From assembly GCA_003963225.1 (NCBI GenBank), contig RXKB01000002.1:38868-102867 (forward strand): DNA of 64,000 nt. Direction: 5' to 3'. Numbering within the stretch: position 1 is the stretch's first letter; each line of letters begins with the position of its first letter. The notes beneath the pieces were generated by a model. The model ran no database searches and was not told the origin of the DNA. It was given only the letters and a program-made list of their open reading frames with translations. Below are positions 36,639-45,523 of this stretch, piece after piece. This DNA comes from Candidatus Babelota bacterium (GTDB lineage: Bacteria; Babelota; Babeliae; Babelales; Vermiphilaceae). Made by a program: the position numbers and the translations under genes.

Positions 36639-37049
36639 TTAATCACTATCAGAACCAATTATAAAAAGCAGCAGTGTAGTTAATGTTACCATAGTTAATT
36701 TGGGAGCGCTATTAAAACAGTACATCGCCAAAGCAATTGGCGCTAAGCCTGCTAATGAATCAAGATAATTATTATTATTATTTCCATTATTACCAGCCAA
36801 TGGATTATTTTGGGGTAAAAGACCATCTAAAATAAGGTCGTGATGTAATCCATGAACGCCGCCAGGCCTTCCATTGCTATTACGCGCACATTCTTGGGGT
36901 GTATAATATATTTTTTTTATCAAAGAGCACGTAGTATTTTTATGAGTATACATTACATAAACATCTCTCGACCGATTATAAATAAATGAAGTAGATAAAA
37001 CGCCTGCCATTATAATACACTTGATTATAATCGTATTTTTATTAGACAT
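36639..37049 (-). CDS. Small protein with Asn-rich linker and C-terminal membrane segment
   Basis: 136 residues from the ATG at 37049. A hydrophobic N-terminal segment (TIIIKCIIMAGVLSTSFIY), a polar middle with a poly-Asn run (NNGNNNNNY) and two C-terminal hydrophobic stretches ending in GSDSD. Function unknown. It diverges from the next gene over a gap of only 45 bases, so both promoters must overlap there. Confidence 0.5.
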   Translation of the reverse strand: MSNKNTIIIKCIIMAGVLSTSFIYNRSRDVYVMYTHKNTTCSLIKKIYYTPQECARNSNGRPGGVHGLHHDLILDGLLPQNNPLAGNNGNNNNNYLDSLAGLAPIALAMYCFNSAPKLTMVTLTTLLLFIIGSDSD

Positions 37050-37094
37050 AATATACACTGTTTTTAATAATGTATACTCTTATGGTTGTAATAT

Positions 37095-37553
37095 ATGCAA
37101 GACTATATTTTATTTTTAACACTAAGCATACTATTTTTTACCTGTGATATGCTAACGTACTGCGTGTTAGACTATCAAATAACCTATACCGTACTTTTGT
37201 ATTATTGCTTTTTATTAATTAAAAAAAGCAGCATTTCAAGAATAGGCTTTGTTTTTTTTCTTCTTACAGTGCAATCTTGGTTTGTGTATGATAAAGCACT
37301 GCTTGCATTAACCCATTTGCCTTTTGCTTATTGTATCTTGTATCGCCACCATAATTATTTATATTTCAACACTTTCCTGTTTACCATTATTGCTTGCGGA
37401 AGTTTTTTAATACAATTATTAATAGAATATATTATGTTAAATGCACATATTGATTACTATATTTATTATAAAATAAGTGGTATGCTTACAATAACATTAT
37501 GTAGCATGTACGCTATTCATATATGTAAAAATAAAGCTAATAAAAGACAGTGA
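37095..37553 (+). CDS. Multi-pass membrane protein, MreD-like in layout
   Basis: 152 residues with about five membrane helices filling most of the chain, and a basic tail. The size and five-helix pattern resemble MreD, but no diagnostic residues are clear and no mreB/mreC is nearby. A TATACT box at about 37072 would give a very short leader. The last codons and the stop lie inside the 5' strand of rnpB helix P1. Confidence 0.5.
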   Translation: MQDYILFLTLSILFFTCDMLTYCVLDYQITYTVLLYYCFLLIKKSSISRIGFVFFLLTVQSWFVYDKALLALTHLPFAYCILYRHHNYLYFNTFLFTIIACGSFLIQLLIEYIMLNAHIDYYIYYKISGMLTITLCSMYAIHICKNKANKRQ

Positions 37554-37866
37554 AGATAGTCGCTTGATTTTCAAGAGGAAAGTCCGGACACCTAATAAGA
37601 AATGTGCCATTTGAGATTTTATCAAAAATGGGAGCTTGCAAAAGCTACGGAAAGTGCCACAGAAAAAAACCGCCGCAAGGCAAGGGTGAAAAAGTGTGGT
37701 AAGAGCACACAGTATTTAAAAGCAATTTTAAATAGGGGCAAACCCCACATGGTGCAAGGCAAAATAGTGTGAAGAGTGCTTATTCTTGGTTGACACACGG
37801 GTATGCCGCATAGATAGATGACTATACCGTCAAGGATACAGAATCCGGCTTATGCAACTGTCTTTT
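37542..37866 (+). ncRNA. rnpB: RNase P RNA
   Basis: The conserved core is clear: GAGGAAAGTCCGGACA near the 5' end and ACAGAATCCGGCTTAT near the 3' end form helix P4. The termini pair as helix P1 (AAAAGACAGT at 37542-37551 with ACTGTCTTTT at 37857-37866). Internal conserved pieces include GAAAGTGCCACAGAAA and CCGCCGCAAGGCAAGGGTGAAA. This is the catalytic RNA that trims tRNA 5' ends. Coding sequences overlap both ends. Confidence 0.95.
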
Positions 37867-38697
37867 TGGCTTTATTGTTCTCAAAATATCTTCGGGCAAA
37901 ATAGCTAATTGTTGGATGCAAGGGGTGGGCATATTATACCCTTGCATAATAGATTCATTTTGACCGTTTTTAAAGATAATTATAATTTTTATAAGCAGAG
38001 TAAATATGCCTACAGAAAATTTTAACCAATGTTTTTTAAACCACGCATACCAACTGACAATAGGCTCTCCAGTTTGATCTTCGATAAGTGAGGGTAACTC
38101 TTCACTTAGCAAATTTACAATCATTATTATTTCGTCCAGCGGAAGGCGTTCTATTTTATTATAAAGTTCTGTTGTTTGTGAAAGTAAATAAGTAATAATA
38201 TACTGCTTGGTGGTCATTGATGATTGTATTGCATAATCAAGATATAATAACGTATCTCTATATACTAAGAAAACAAGCATTGCATACTCATATAAAAAAA
38301 GCTGAGAAGCAAATAAACCTTTTGCGTCCCACAAAAAAAAAATTGGCTCTAATGAATTGGTGCTTTCAATATTGTAAAGACAATTAATTACTAATGGATG
38401 CTTAAATAATTTAATATGTCGCAATGGCTTAAAATCAATATAATTTAATTGATATCTATTGTATATAAACTTTATTACATACGTTGCATTTGCCAACGTT
38501 TTTTGCGTAATCACAAACGTTATTAGTTTTTTTGAATAATTAAAATATTTTGTTGAAATTTCTATCGGATTTGTAGAGTAGACATAAAAAAAACAAAGCC
38601 CACTCAAAAAGCAACACCTCATACCTTTTAAAACACTGTAATACATAAAATTTTTTAAACAATTTTTTAAAATGTTTTTTATTATTTTTTCTATCAT
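37822..38697 (-). CDS. Membrane-associated protein of unknown function, antisense to rnpB end
   Basis: 291 residues. An N-terminal hydrophobic segment (GMRCCFLSGLCFFYVY), a large polar and helical middle, and a second hydrophobic helix near residue 230 (FSVGIFTLLIKIIIIF). Its last 15 codons lie on the strand opposite the 3' end of rnpB, a 45-base overlap. I think the gene is real because the frame is long and has a signal segment, but the C-terminus is constrained by the RNA. Confidence 0.58.
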   Translation of the reverse strand: MIEKIIKNILKNCLKNFMYYSVLKGMRCCFLSGLCFFYVYSTNPIEISTKYFNYSKKLITFVITQKTLANATYVIKFIYNRYQLNYIDFKPLRHIKLFKHPLVINCLYNIESTNSLEPIFFLWDAKGLFASQLFLYEYAMLVFLVYRDTLLYLDYAIQSSMTTKQYIITYLLSQTTELYNKIERLPLDEIIMIVNLLSEELPSLIEDQTGEPIVSWYAWFKKHWLKFSVGIFTLLIKIIIIFKNGQNESIMQGYNMPTPCIQQLAILPEDILRTIKPKRQLHKPDSVSLTV

Positions 38698-38785
38698 ATT
38701 GCTTATTTTACATACCTAAAAACTTTTTACATGCTATACTAGTTTAAAAATATATTCAAAAATAAAAACCTCATTGACTTTTTTT

Positions 38786-39451
38786 ATGAAACAATTTTTA
38801 TTTAGCGTTATACCATTTGCTAGCTTTTTATTAGGCCACTTGCTGATTTGGCATATACAAAAGCCAAAAGTAATTGACTGCCCTTCATTAATTGGGCTTA
38901 CCCTTTTAGATGCTTTTTTAAAATGCTCTGAATGCAAGATAAACATCAGGTTAACTAAGCTAATTACAGATGAGCAATGGCCACAAAATACTATTTTAAG
39001 TCAATATCCCAAAGAACAAACTCCTATCAAAGAACAGCAAACAGTACACGTTTCTGTCAGCGTACCCCCACCTCTGCAATATACCCCTACTATTGTAAGA
39101 AAAACGATAGACGAGATAAAACAATTACAAGAGTTTCCAAACATACAAATTTGTACAATTGCTAATAAAACCGCTCCTGACAATAGTATTTTTAGTCAAA
39201 GCCCCACACCTGGTAATGTGTTATACAACAATACCATCAAAGCTTATATTAAAAAAAAGGAAGAAGAACTGTATATAATGCCTTGTTGTATTGGCTATAG
39301 TTTAAAAGATGTAGCTGAATTATTTGATCTTTATGCAATACCATACACCTGTACCCATACTAAACCTGATGCTATTATTAAAGATCAAACACCAATTGCT
39401 GGGACGGTAGTTAGTAAAAATACTCTTAAAATGGTCTATTTTGATTGCTGA
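38786..39451 (+). CDS. PASTA-domain protein with N-terminal membrane anchor
   Basis: 221 residues. One membrane helix (about 5-22) leads into three PASTA-like repeats, each with an opening hydrophobic segment and a closing QxPxxGxxV-type strand: SQYPKEQTPIKEQQTV, SQSPTPGNVLYNNTI and DQTPIAGTVVSKNTL. PASTA domains bind peptidoglycan fragments and occur in PBPs and in PknB-type kinases. Here they stand alone, without kinase or transpeptidase. No strong ribosome site is seen before the ATG at 38786 or the earlier TTG at 38774. Confidence 0.78.
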   Translation: MKQFLFSVIPFASFLLGHLLIWHIQKPKVIDCPSLIGLTLLDAFLKCSECKINIRLTKLITDEQWPQNTILSQYPKEQTPIKEQQTVHVSVSVPPPLQYTPTIVRKTIDEIKQLQEFPNIQICTIANKTAPDNSIFSQSPTPGNVLYNNTIKAYIKKKEEELYIMPCCIGYSLKDVAELFDLYAIPYTCTHTKPDAIIKDQTPIAGTVVSKNTLKMVYFDC

Positions 39452-39459
39452 GGATAAAA

Positions 39460-40239
39460 ATGCACTTTCTAATACTCATTACTTTGTTAATTATTGTAAC
39501 TATTGTAAGTATATGTATTTATCATCTATATAAAAAAAATGCACACAAAAACTTTACCAGTACCACAACTAATATCCCACAAAATAATATAATTATTTTG
39601 TGGGATATTCATGGCGTTTTATTTGAAAAAAGTATAATACGATGGCTTCGCCTGATTGTTACCTATCCACATATTTTTACTATGATTAAGCGATTAGATA
39701 AAAAAACTATCCATATACTAGCAAAGCATATTGGTAAAAAAATAGGCATTGTAAAAGAAGAAATTACCAATCAAGAACTTATTAATTGCGCTAAGTACAA
39801 TAATAATCAAGCTCTTATTGACTTGACCATTCGTATATCATGCGCCTACAAACCAAAAAATGCAACGATTGCTTTAGTAAAAAAGCTTCACGCACTAGGC
39901 TATGCACAACATATTGGTTCCAACATAGGTCAAGCTATTTTTGAGCTTTTTGCTCCACAACACCCAACTATTTTTAACTATTTTTCTTATGCACATATTA
40001 TTAATACACAAGACTCCTCAACAAAAATGAAAAAGCCTAACAAAGAATTTTTTTTATCTTATTTAGCTATACATAAAAAAAAGCCTGGTCAAATAGTATT
40101 TATTGATGATCGATGGGCAAATATAAAAACAGCTCGTTTATGCGGCATACAAGCAATTTATTTTAAAGATTCTGCTCAATTAAAAAAAGAATTTGAACGT
40201 TTAGGACTGCTCTTTGAAAAAAAAAATAACCTGATATAA
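39460..40239 (+). CDS. Membrane-anchored HAD-superfamily protein with altered motif I
   Basis: 259 residues with an N-terminal membrane helix (about 4-22). HAD landmarks are WDIHGVLF (D49), S154 in HIGSNIG, K192 in KMKKPNKEFF, and D216-D217 in IVFIDDRWAN. Motif I normally reads DxD; here the second Asp is His51. That residue is the acid/base in HAD phosphatases, so classic phosphatase activity is doubtful. The ATG at 39460 follows TGAGGA and lies just after the PASTA gene, so the two are probably co-transcribed. Confidence 0.75.
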   Translation: MHFLILITLLIIVTIVSICIYHLYKKNAHKNFTSTTTNIPQNNIIILWDIHGVLFEKSIIRWLRLIVTYPHIFTMIKRLDKKTIHILAKHIGKKIGIVKEEITNQELINCAKYNNNQALIDLTIRISCAYKPKNATIALVKKLHALGYAQHIGSNIGQAIFELFAPQHPTIFNYFSYAHIINTQDSSTKMKKPNKEFFLSYLAIHKKKPGQIVFIDDRWANIKTARLCGIQAIYFKDSAQLKKEFERLGLLFEKKNNLI

Positions 40240-40277
40240 TCCAAAAGTAGTAAGTCATTTATTTAAAAGGATACGTA

Positions 40278-41006
40278 ATGAAAAAACTCATTTTAAGCTG
40301 CACTTTTGCATGCTTTTGCCTATTTGGTAAAAAAGGAATAGTTGATGTTTATAATAATATTCCTACAAAACCTCAATCAAATATTTTAGCACAACAAGCC
40401 TCTATACCAACAAACGTAACAGCTCCAGCTATTGCCTCCATAGAAAGCGCTAGCCAAACAATACCTATCACAAATCTTGTTGCTGTAGTAGATAATACGA
40501 TTGCGCAACCAGAAACACTTTTAGATGAAAATATATCTTTAAATCCTACTCATTTAGTTGATGTTGCTACCGTGGCAGATGTACTTCCAAAATTAAACTT
40601 ATTCAATGCGGTTCCCCTTAATGATGTCTTATCAAGTAGTAATACATTGCCTATCACTGATATAACAAGCATTCCGAATATACTTGAAGAGTCTCCAGTG
40701 CTAGTAATTACAAACGAAGTACCTGTTGATTCTTCAATTGTAGAAAGCCTTATTTGTGAAGCACTACAAAGCTCCCACTTACCAAATAAAGTACACTGCT
40801 ATAAAATAGTTTCATTGACTGATAACAGTACACAATATGTTTTTGCACCAGCATATACATGTAAAAATCCGTTGCAAAATATATATGAAGCGATTTATCA
40901 ACTTGTTAGTTCATTAGCTCTAAAATTACAAGAATTATTCGTTAGCAGTACGGCACAAACACCGCTTGAAGCTATAAATGAAAATTGCCAAAACATTACT
41001 GAATAA
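40278..41006 (+). CDS. Secreted Ser/Thr/Asn-rich protein of unknown function
   Basis: 242 residues with a signal peptide (MKKLILSCTFACFCLFG). The mature part starts with a long low-complexity stretch rich in Ile, Asn, Thr and Val, with repeats such as LPITDITSIPNI and LVAVVDNTIA. It then has a more ordered C-terminal third with Cys pairs. The ATG follows AAGGATACGTA. A related leader precedes the next gene. Confidence 0.6.
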   Translation: MKKLILSCTFACFCLFGKKGIVDVYNNIPTKPQSNILAQQASIPTNVTAPAIASIESASQTIPITNLVAVVDNTIAQPETLLDENISLNPTHLVDVATVADVLPKLNLFNAVPLNDVLSSSNTLPITDITSIPNILEESPVLVITNEVPVDSSIVESLICEALQSSHLPNKVHCYKIVSLTDNSTQYVFAPAYTCKNPLQNIYEAIYQLVSSLALKLQELFVSSTAQTPLEAINENCQNITE

Positions 41007-41041
41007 GTAACAATAAATCATTACAATATATAAGGATACGC

Positions 41042-41485
41042 ATGCTTTCAAAAAAATATATAATTACTTTATACGCTGTTATTTTTTGTGTAAATGTATA
41101 TGCAAACAATAATTCTGATCAAGAAAATAGAGTAATATCTATCACGAAGTGCAAAAAAGTAGAATGTGGCTTAATTCTGAATCAAGAGGGAGCTACGCAA
41201 GAAGAACGTGAGGAAGCCTTAAATTTAATTAGCACTTTTTGTAATAATGAGTTAAATAACTTATCTGAGCAACTTAAACAAAAAACACCAAATGTCAGTA
41301 TTACTATTGTATTAGTTAATATTGAAGAAGATGAAAATACCCAACAAGAGGCTGCTAACCCAATCGACCAAGACCAAAATGCCTACTCAACAGTAGATGA
41401 AACAGCAGAAGACGTCCTGGAAGATACTGATAACACATCATCCCAAGAAGAATATACATATTATTATGAAAACACAGTAAATTAA
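41042..41485 (+). CDS. Small secreted protein with acidic tail
   Basis: 147 residues with a signal peptide (MLSKKYIITLYAVIFCVNVYA) and a core with Cys at KCKKVECG and FCNNE. The C-terminal 50 residues are Glu/Asp/Gln/Thr-rich (VDETAEDVLEDTDNT). Start after AAGGATACGC. A strong palindromic terminator follows. Confidence 0.6.
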   Translation: MLSKKYIITLYAVIFCVNVYANNNSDQENRVISITKCKKVECGLILNQEGATQEEREEALNLISTFCNNELNNLSEQLKQKTPNVSITIVLVNIEEDENTQQEAANPIDQDQNAYSTVDETAEDVLEDTDNTSSQEEYTYYYENTVN

Positions 41486-41520
41486 CACCTGGTTTGTAAT
41501 ACATAAAGTTTTATTTTTAC

Positions 41521-41564
41521 ATTAAAAAAGAAGAGGAAACATATGTTTCCTCTTCTTTTTTAAT
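41521..41564. terminator. 44-bp perfect palindrome acting as terminator
   Basis: ATTAAAAAAGAAGAGGAAAC and its exact complement GTTTCCTCTTCTTTTTTAAT flank a central AT AT (whole region self-complementary). A and T tracts on both sides. It follows the 41485 stop by 36 bases. Confidence 0.85.
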
Positions 41565-41595
41565 TACTCTTACAATGTTTTTTATTGAAATTATT

Positions 41596-41633
41596 ATAAG
41601 TACCAGTACAATAAAAATTGTACTGGTACTTAT
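41596..41633. other. 17-bp hairpin with 4-nt loop, no T run
   Basis: ATAAGTACCAGTACAAT (41596-41612) pairs perfectly with ATTGTACTGGTACTTAT (41617-41633) around AAAA. It lies 32 bases after the terminator and about 36 before the next gene. It lacks a U tract on either strand, so it is probably not a simple intrinsic terminator. Confidence 0.7.
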
Positions 41634-41669
41634 GCAATATTAATCAAACACGAATTGAAAAGTGTAGGC

Positions 41670-41948
41670 ATGCATTCAAAAAATGTTTTAATATCTTATT
41701 ACAAAAAATATATGTTTTTAATGGGATTTGCAGGACATTTTATTTTTGTACTGCAAACCTATAAAATTTTTTCGACTAAGAGTTCTACCGACGTTTCTTT
41801 AGAGGGATTTTTAGTATCTTTTATTTCAGTAATTAGCTGGCTTATATACGGATATCTTATTAATGATCGTATATTGTTTATAGTCAATTTATTTGGGTTT
41901 ACTTCAGGGTTTATTTGCTTGGCTACCATCATATATTATAGATTATAA
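41670..41948 (+). CDS. SemiSWEET-like (PQ-loop) transporter
   Basis: 92 residues with three membrane helices. The second and third parts, SVISWLIYGYLINDRILFIV followed by N-LFGFTSGFICLATIIYY, match the SWEET/SemiSWEET signature of S-x2-W-x2-YG and the conserved Asn in the third helix. Such proteins dimerise and let sugars move down their gradient. The ATG at 41670 is preferred to a TTG at 41655. The substrate is unknown. Confidence 0.7.
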   Translation: MHSKNVLISYYKKYMFLMGFAGHFIFVLQTYKIFSTKSSTDVSLEGFLVSFISVISWLIYGYLINDRILFIVNLFGFTSGFICLATIIYYRL

Positions 41949-41985
41949 AAAAGTATATCTTAAATCGACGCTTGCAAAAATATTT

Positions 41986-42978
41986 TTAGGCAAAATAACT
42001 ATCAACCAACTTTTTAATAGAAGACTTTCCTTTTATTATATTATGTACCGAACATAATAATGGGAAATATCCAGGTGCTATATCAGAAAACAAGCGACAT
42101 AAAATGTTAAATCCAGCTGCTGTAGAAACACCTTCTGGCGGCACTGGTATTTGCTTGTGTATTTCATTTACCTTCTTTTTTTGTCCAATTAAATAACCGT
42201 ATGTTCTATTTTTACTTATGTTGCTTGAAGCAGTCAAAAAAAGATCCCCAAATCCTGCCAACCCTTCAACAGTTGCCTCCTGACCGCCAAAAATACTAAC
42301 TACTTGTTTTATTTCTTTATACGCAACAGTCAAAAAAAATGATTGCGTATTTTTTCCATAACCAGCACCTTCTAATAATCCCAATAAAAGCGCAACTATA
42401 TTTTTAAGCGCCCCACAAAATAAAACGCCATTCATATCATTGGTATAATATAATTTGGTATGTGTATCTTGCCAATATGCTGCAAAAAGCTCATACATAT
42501 CAGTTTGGCTTGTAGCTGCAACACAAGAAGTAGGCATGCCTTGTATTAATTCCAATGCGAAACTTGGACCTGCCAATACTATAGCTTTAATCTCTTTACC
42601 AAACAGATGCTCCATAACTTGTAAAGCATGGTACCCCGTTTCCTGCTCGAGCCCTTTGCTTGTTAATATCCAACAAAAGCTCAAAGCCTTTGCTGTATCA
42701 ACTGATGCAAGCGTTGGACGTAAATACGTTACTGGTATAGCTTCAATTACAAAATCAACAGAACATGACAATATATACTGTATGTCTGTCGATGCATGCA
42801 CCGTGCGGGGCAACTGAATATGTGATAAAAATAGAAGATTTATTTGATTATTTTTAATAGAATCTGCAACTTCTTTTTCATAACACCATAAGTAAACGAT
42901 ATACCCTTTGCTACCAAAAAAATAAGCTAATGCCGTTCCCCATGACCCTGCACCTATAATTGCAAGAGCTTTTTTCAT
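41986..42978 (-). CDS. gpsA: Glycerol-3-phosphate dehydrogenase [NAD(P)+]
   Basis: 330 residues. The nucleotide-binding start AIIGAGSWGTALA, then KGLEQETG, VLAGPSFALEL and GALKNIVALLLG with the catalytic Lys, LAGFGDLFLT and NRTYGYLIG. It makes sn-glycerol-3-phosphate for phospholipids in the cytoplasm. Its ATG overlaps the uppS stop by four bases, so it is the last gene of a three-gene operon with uppS. Confidence 0.95.
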   Translation of the reverse strand: MKKALAIIGAGSWGTALAYFFGSKGYIVYLWCYEKEVADSIKNNQINLLFLSHIQLPRTVHASTDIQYILSCSVDFVIEAIPVTYLRPTLASVDTAKALSFCWILTSKGLEQETGYHALQVMEHLFGKEIKAIVLAGPSFALELIQGMPTSCVAATSQTDMYELFAAYWQDTHTKLYYTNDMNGVLFCGALKNIVALLLGLLEGAGYGKNTQSFFLTVAYKEIKQVVSIFGGQEATVEGLAGFGDLFLTASSNISKNRTYGYLIGQKKKVNEIHKQIPVPPEGVSTAAGFNILCRLFSDIAPGYFPLLCSVHNIIKGKSSIKKLVDSYFA

Positions 42979-43661
42979 AACCCAAAATTCCTTTTTGTAT
43001 GAGTAAAAAAAGTATACGCTTGCTCAAAATGGTCTACTGTTAATGTGGGCCACATAACAGGCAAAAAATATAACTCTGCATAAGCTGCTTGATATAATAA
43101 ACAGTTACTCAATCTACTCACATTCCCAGTCCGCATAATAAGATCTGGTACTGGTATGTGACCTGTCCACAAATAAGTAACCAAACGCTCATGTGTTATC
43201 TGCTCATTTGTTATCAATCCTTTTTGTACATCAGAAACCATGCGCCGTAACGCTTGCAAAATATCTTCTTGTGCTCCATATCCAAAAAGTAAGGTTACCT
43301 GTAAACCTGTAGCATGTTTTGTTGCCTGTTCCACGCGTGCACATATTGTTTGAATATGCAATGGAAAACAGGCTATATTACCGCTAAAAAACACACGCAC
43401 ATTCCGAGCAAGTGCAAAAGAAAGCGCCTGCTCAAAAGCTTGTTCTATTATTAAAAAAACAATATTTTTTTCTGTGTCTGCTCTTTGTATGTTTTGCAAT
43501 GAAAATAAAAACAAAGAAAGATATGGAATCTTTTTTGTAATGCAAAAATCAATAGCAATTTCAACTGTTTTAAGCCCTTTTTGATATGCTTCCACAAGAG
43601 AACAACCTTGCTCTTTTGCCCACCGTCTATTACCATCCATGATGCATGCAAGATGATTCAT
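42975..43661 (-). CDS. uppS: Isoprenyl transferase (undecaprenyl diphosphate synthase)
   Basis: 228 residues. The start ACIMDGNRRWAKEQG holds the catalytic Asp and phosphate-binding Arg residues. FLFSLQN, RVFFSG, LLFGYG and AAYAELYFLPVMWP follow. The usual RTSGE/RTGGE-RLSN block reads RTGNVSRLSN, so the conserved Glu is missing. The enzyme makes the C55 carrier for cell-wall sugars. The ATG overlaps the upstream stop (ATGA). Confidence 0.92.
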   Translation of the reverse strand: MNHLACIMDGNRRWAKEQGCSLVEAYQKGLKTVEIAIDFCITKKIPYLSLFLFSLQNIQRADTEKNIVFLIIEQAFEQALSFALARNVRVFFSGNIACFPLHIQTICARVEQATKHATGLQVTLLFGYGAQEDILQALRRMVSDVQKGLITNEQITHERLVTYLWTGHIPVPDLIMRTGNVSRLSNCLLYQAAYAELYFLPVMWPTLTVDHFEQAYTFFTHTKRNFGL

Positions 43662-44332
43662 CTTGCAATCCGCACAATAGCAGTTTTCATATATGTTAAT
43701 GGCACTTTAGCAATATCAACAAGATAAATAACAACTAACCGGGCAAGCGTAATACCAACTGCAAAAAAGAACCGTTCTGCTAATGCAATTGGTGTTAACA
43801 GTATCCATACTTCTGGCTTCATTGCAGGCATACCGTATAACCACATCACAGAGCCAACAGCATGAGCTACAAAAGTAGAACACAAAGCCTGAGTAAAAAA
43901 AGCATTTTCAATGTGCATGCTAGTGTAACGGGATGCATATAATGCAATAGGAATAAGCCATAATAATGCATACACAAAAGCTTGCCCACCAACAGGATGC
44001 ATAATAAATAAACAGATGGAAACAAAAGGCACAAACACTGAGCCTACCGCTCGTGGAAATGACCAAAACATAGTAGAACACCACCCAGGAAAAATATTAA
44101 TTAACCAAGACATTCCTACATGCGTTACGCCAAAAAATAAACGCCACATTAATCTAAAAGCAAGATAGAAAATCCCGCCAACAGCACCACCAAAATAACC
44201 GCTCAATGGGCTAATGGTTGAAACAGCGGAAAAAAATGTCGCCCAAGAACCGACCATAAAAAATAACGGGGTTTTTATAGCTATGATAAAACTAGCAACA
44301 ATTCCTATAAATGAATATATAAATAAATTCAT
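43658..44332 (-). CDS. Six-helix membrane protein of unknown function
   Basis: About 224 residues from the ATG at 44332; starts at 44344 or 44368 are possible and none has an ideal ribosome site. About six membrane helices with small residues and Gly-rich turns (SGYFGGAVGGIFYLAF, HPVGGQAFVYALLW) recall small-molecule uptake S components such as BioY, but I cannot confirm it. First gene of the uppS-gpsA operon, with four-base overlaps. Confidence 0.6.
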   Translation of the reverse strand: MNLFIYSFIGIVASFIIAIKTPLFFMVGSWATFFSAVSTISPLSGYFGGAVGGIFYLAFRLMWRLFFGVTHVGMSWLINIFPGWCSTMFWSFPRAVGSVFVPFVSICLFIMHPVGGQAFVYALLWLIPIALYASRYTSMHIENAFFTQALCSTFVAHAVGSVMWLYGMPAMKPEVWILLTPIALAERFFFAVGITLARLVVIYLVDIAKVPLTYMKTAIVRIAR

Positions 44333-44570
44333 GATACTGCACATCCTCATATAAATACTGTAATGCATTTAGTGTAAATGTTTGCGGTAGTATAATCAAT
44401 AGTGATTGCAAACAAAGTATTACAAGTCAACATACAGAAAAAATAAAACTCTTATAAAAATACAATAAAAAAAGCAGATTAATAAATTGTCATTTTTAAT
44501 AAACGCATTATTATAAATAGAGACATGCAAAAAACAAGTGCAATAAATATACAATGCATGGAGAAATAAC

Positions 44571-45488
44571 ATGATACAAAAATATACAGCATGGTGCGTT
44601 AATATACTGTTGTGTGCGCTTCTTATTTTTGTGAGTAATATACAAATAGTAGATGGTAATGGTAGTTCTTTAAAAAATACTGTTTTAAAAATAGCTCCAA
44701 GCAATATTTTTCACACATTAGAACAGCCGATCATGTACCTTTTGTCATTAAAAAACCGTTTTATACCAATGTACAATGCATTTTACCAATGGCACGAACA
44801 CGTTTTTTATTATACAGTTGATGATCTGGGAAATAAAAAAATGTTTCTGTCTGCACGTATTGTAACAGCATTAATACCATGGGTTATCATAGGCACCGTG
44901 GTATATACAAATCCAACCATATTACACTACATATGGAATGTAAATTACGCTAATGTAAATTATGCATCTGCCTCTTCCATACCATCAACTATTACACCAG
45001 CTTTTATTGCACAGAAAATAGGTAAACTTTCTTCATTTAATCAAAATTGTATCATGATTGGAGCAGAAAAAGGCTTACAATGGCTTATAAGCCGTAAAAT
45101 AGCGCCAGATCTATGCTTAAATCCAGCAACCTGGTTTACCGATCAAGCAAATCATAATTTTATTAATATGATTACCAGCTTGCTTGTAATACTATTTTCA
45201 TGGATATATATACTGTATTGCGTTTATTTAAACTCAATCATCCACCATAAAAATTTAATAAAAATTATTTTTTTTCAATTTTGCATAAGATACGCATTGT
45301 ATCTTACTAGCCTTAAAAATAATGTACATGCTCTTGTACTATCAGAACAATTAGAAAATTATACAAAAAATCCTGACCAACAAATAGCATCTGCTGATTG
45401 TGTTATGCAAAAGGAGTTAAAAAATGCAATAGAACATCTTGCAGAAACAGTCCAACAATTAAAAGATAATGTACAAAGAATAGTATAA
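44571..45488 (+). CDS. Membrane protein with C-terminal coiled coil, unknown function
   Basis: 305 residues. Signal-like N-terminus (ILLCALLIFVSNI), further helices near 95-115 (ALIPWVIIGTVVY) and 195-240 (LVILFSWIYILYCVYL, IIFFQFCIRYALYL), and a heptad-like C-terminus (MQKELKNAIEHLAETVQQL). The ATG has GGAG eight bases upstream. It is followed 35 bases later by a small membrane protein in the same direction. No family recognised. Confidence 0.6.
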   Translation: MIQKYTAWCVNILLCALLIFVSNIQIVDGNGSSLKNTVLKIAPSNIFHTLEQPIMYLLSLKNRFIPMYNAFYQWHEHVFYYTVDDLGNKKMFLSARIVTALIPWVIIGTVVYTNPTILHYIWNVNYANVNYASASSIPSTITPAFIAQKIGKLSSFNQNCIMIGAEKGLQWLISRKIAPDLCLNPATWFTDQANHNFINMITSLLVILFSWIYILYCVYLNSIIHHKNLIKIIFFQFCIRYALYLTSLKNNVHALVLSEQLENYTKNPDQQIASADCVMQKELKNAIEHLAETVQQLKDNVQRIV

Positions 45489-45523
45489 TCACCTAACCAT
45501 TTATTTATTATTAAGGAATACCT

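Noticed and set aside
38734..38946. Minus-strand 70-codon frame
   Set aside because: Overlaps the PASTA protein gene on the other strand; no ribosome site.
44420..44704. Minus-strand 94-codon hydrophobic frame
   Set aside because: Overlaps the start and signal segment of the 44571 gene, which has a better ribosome site; hydrophobic content comes from AT-rich antisense.
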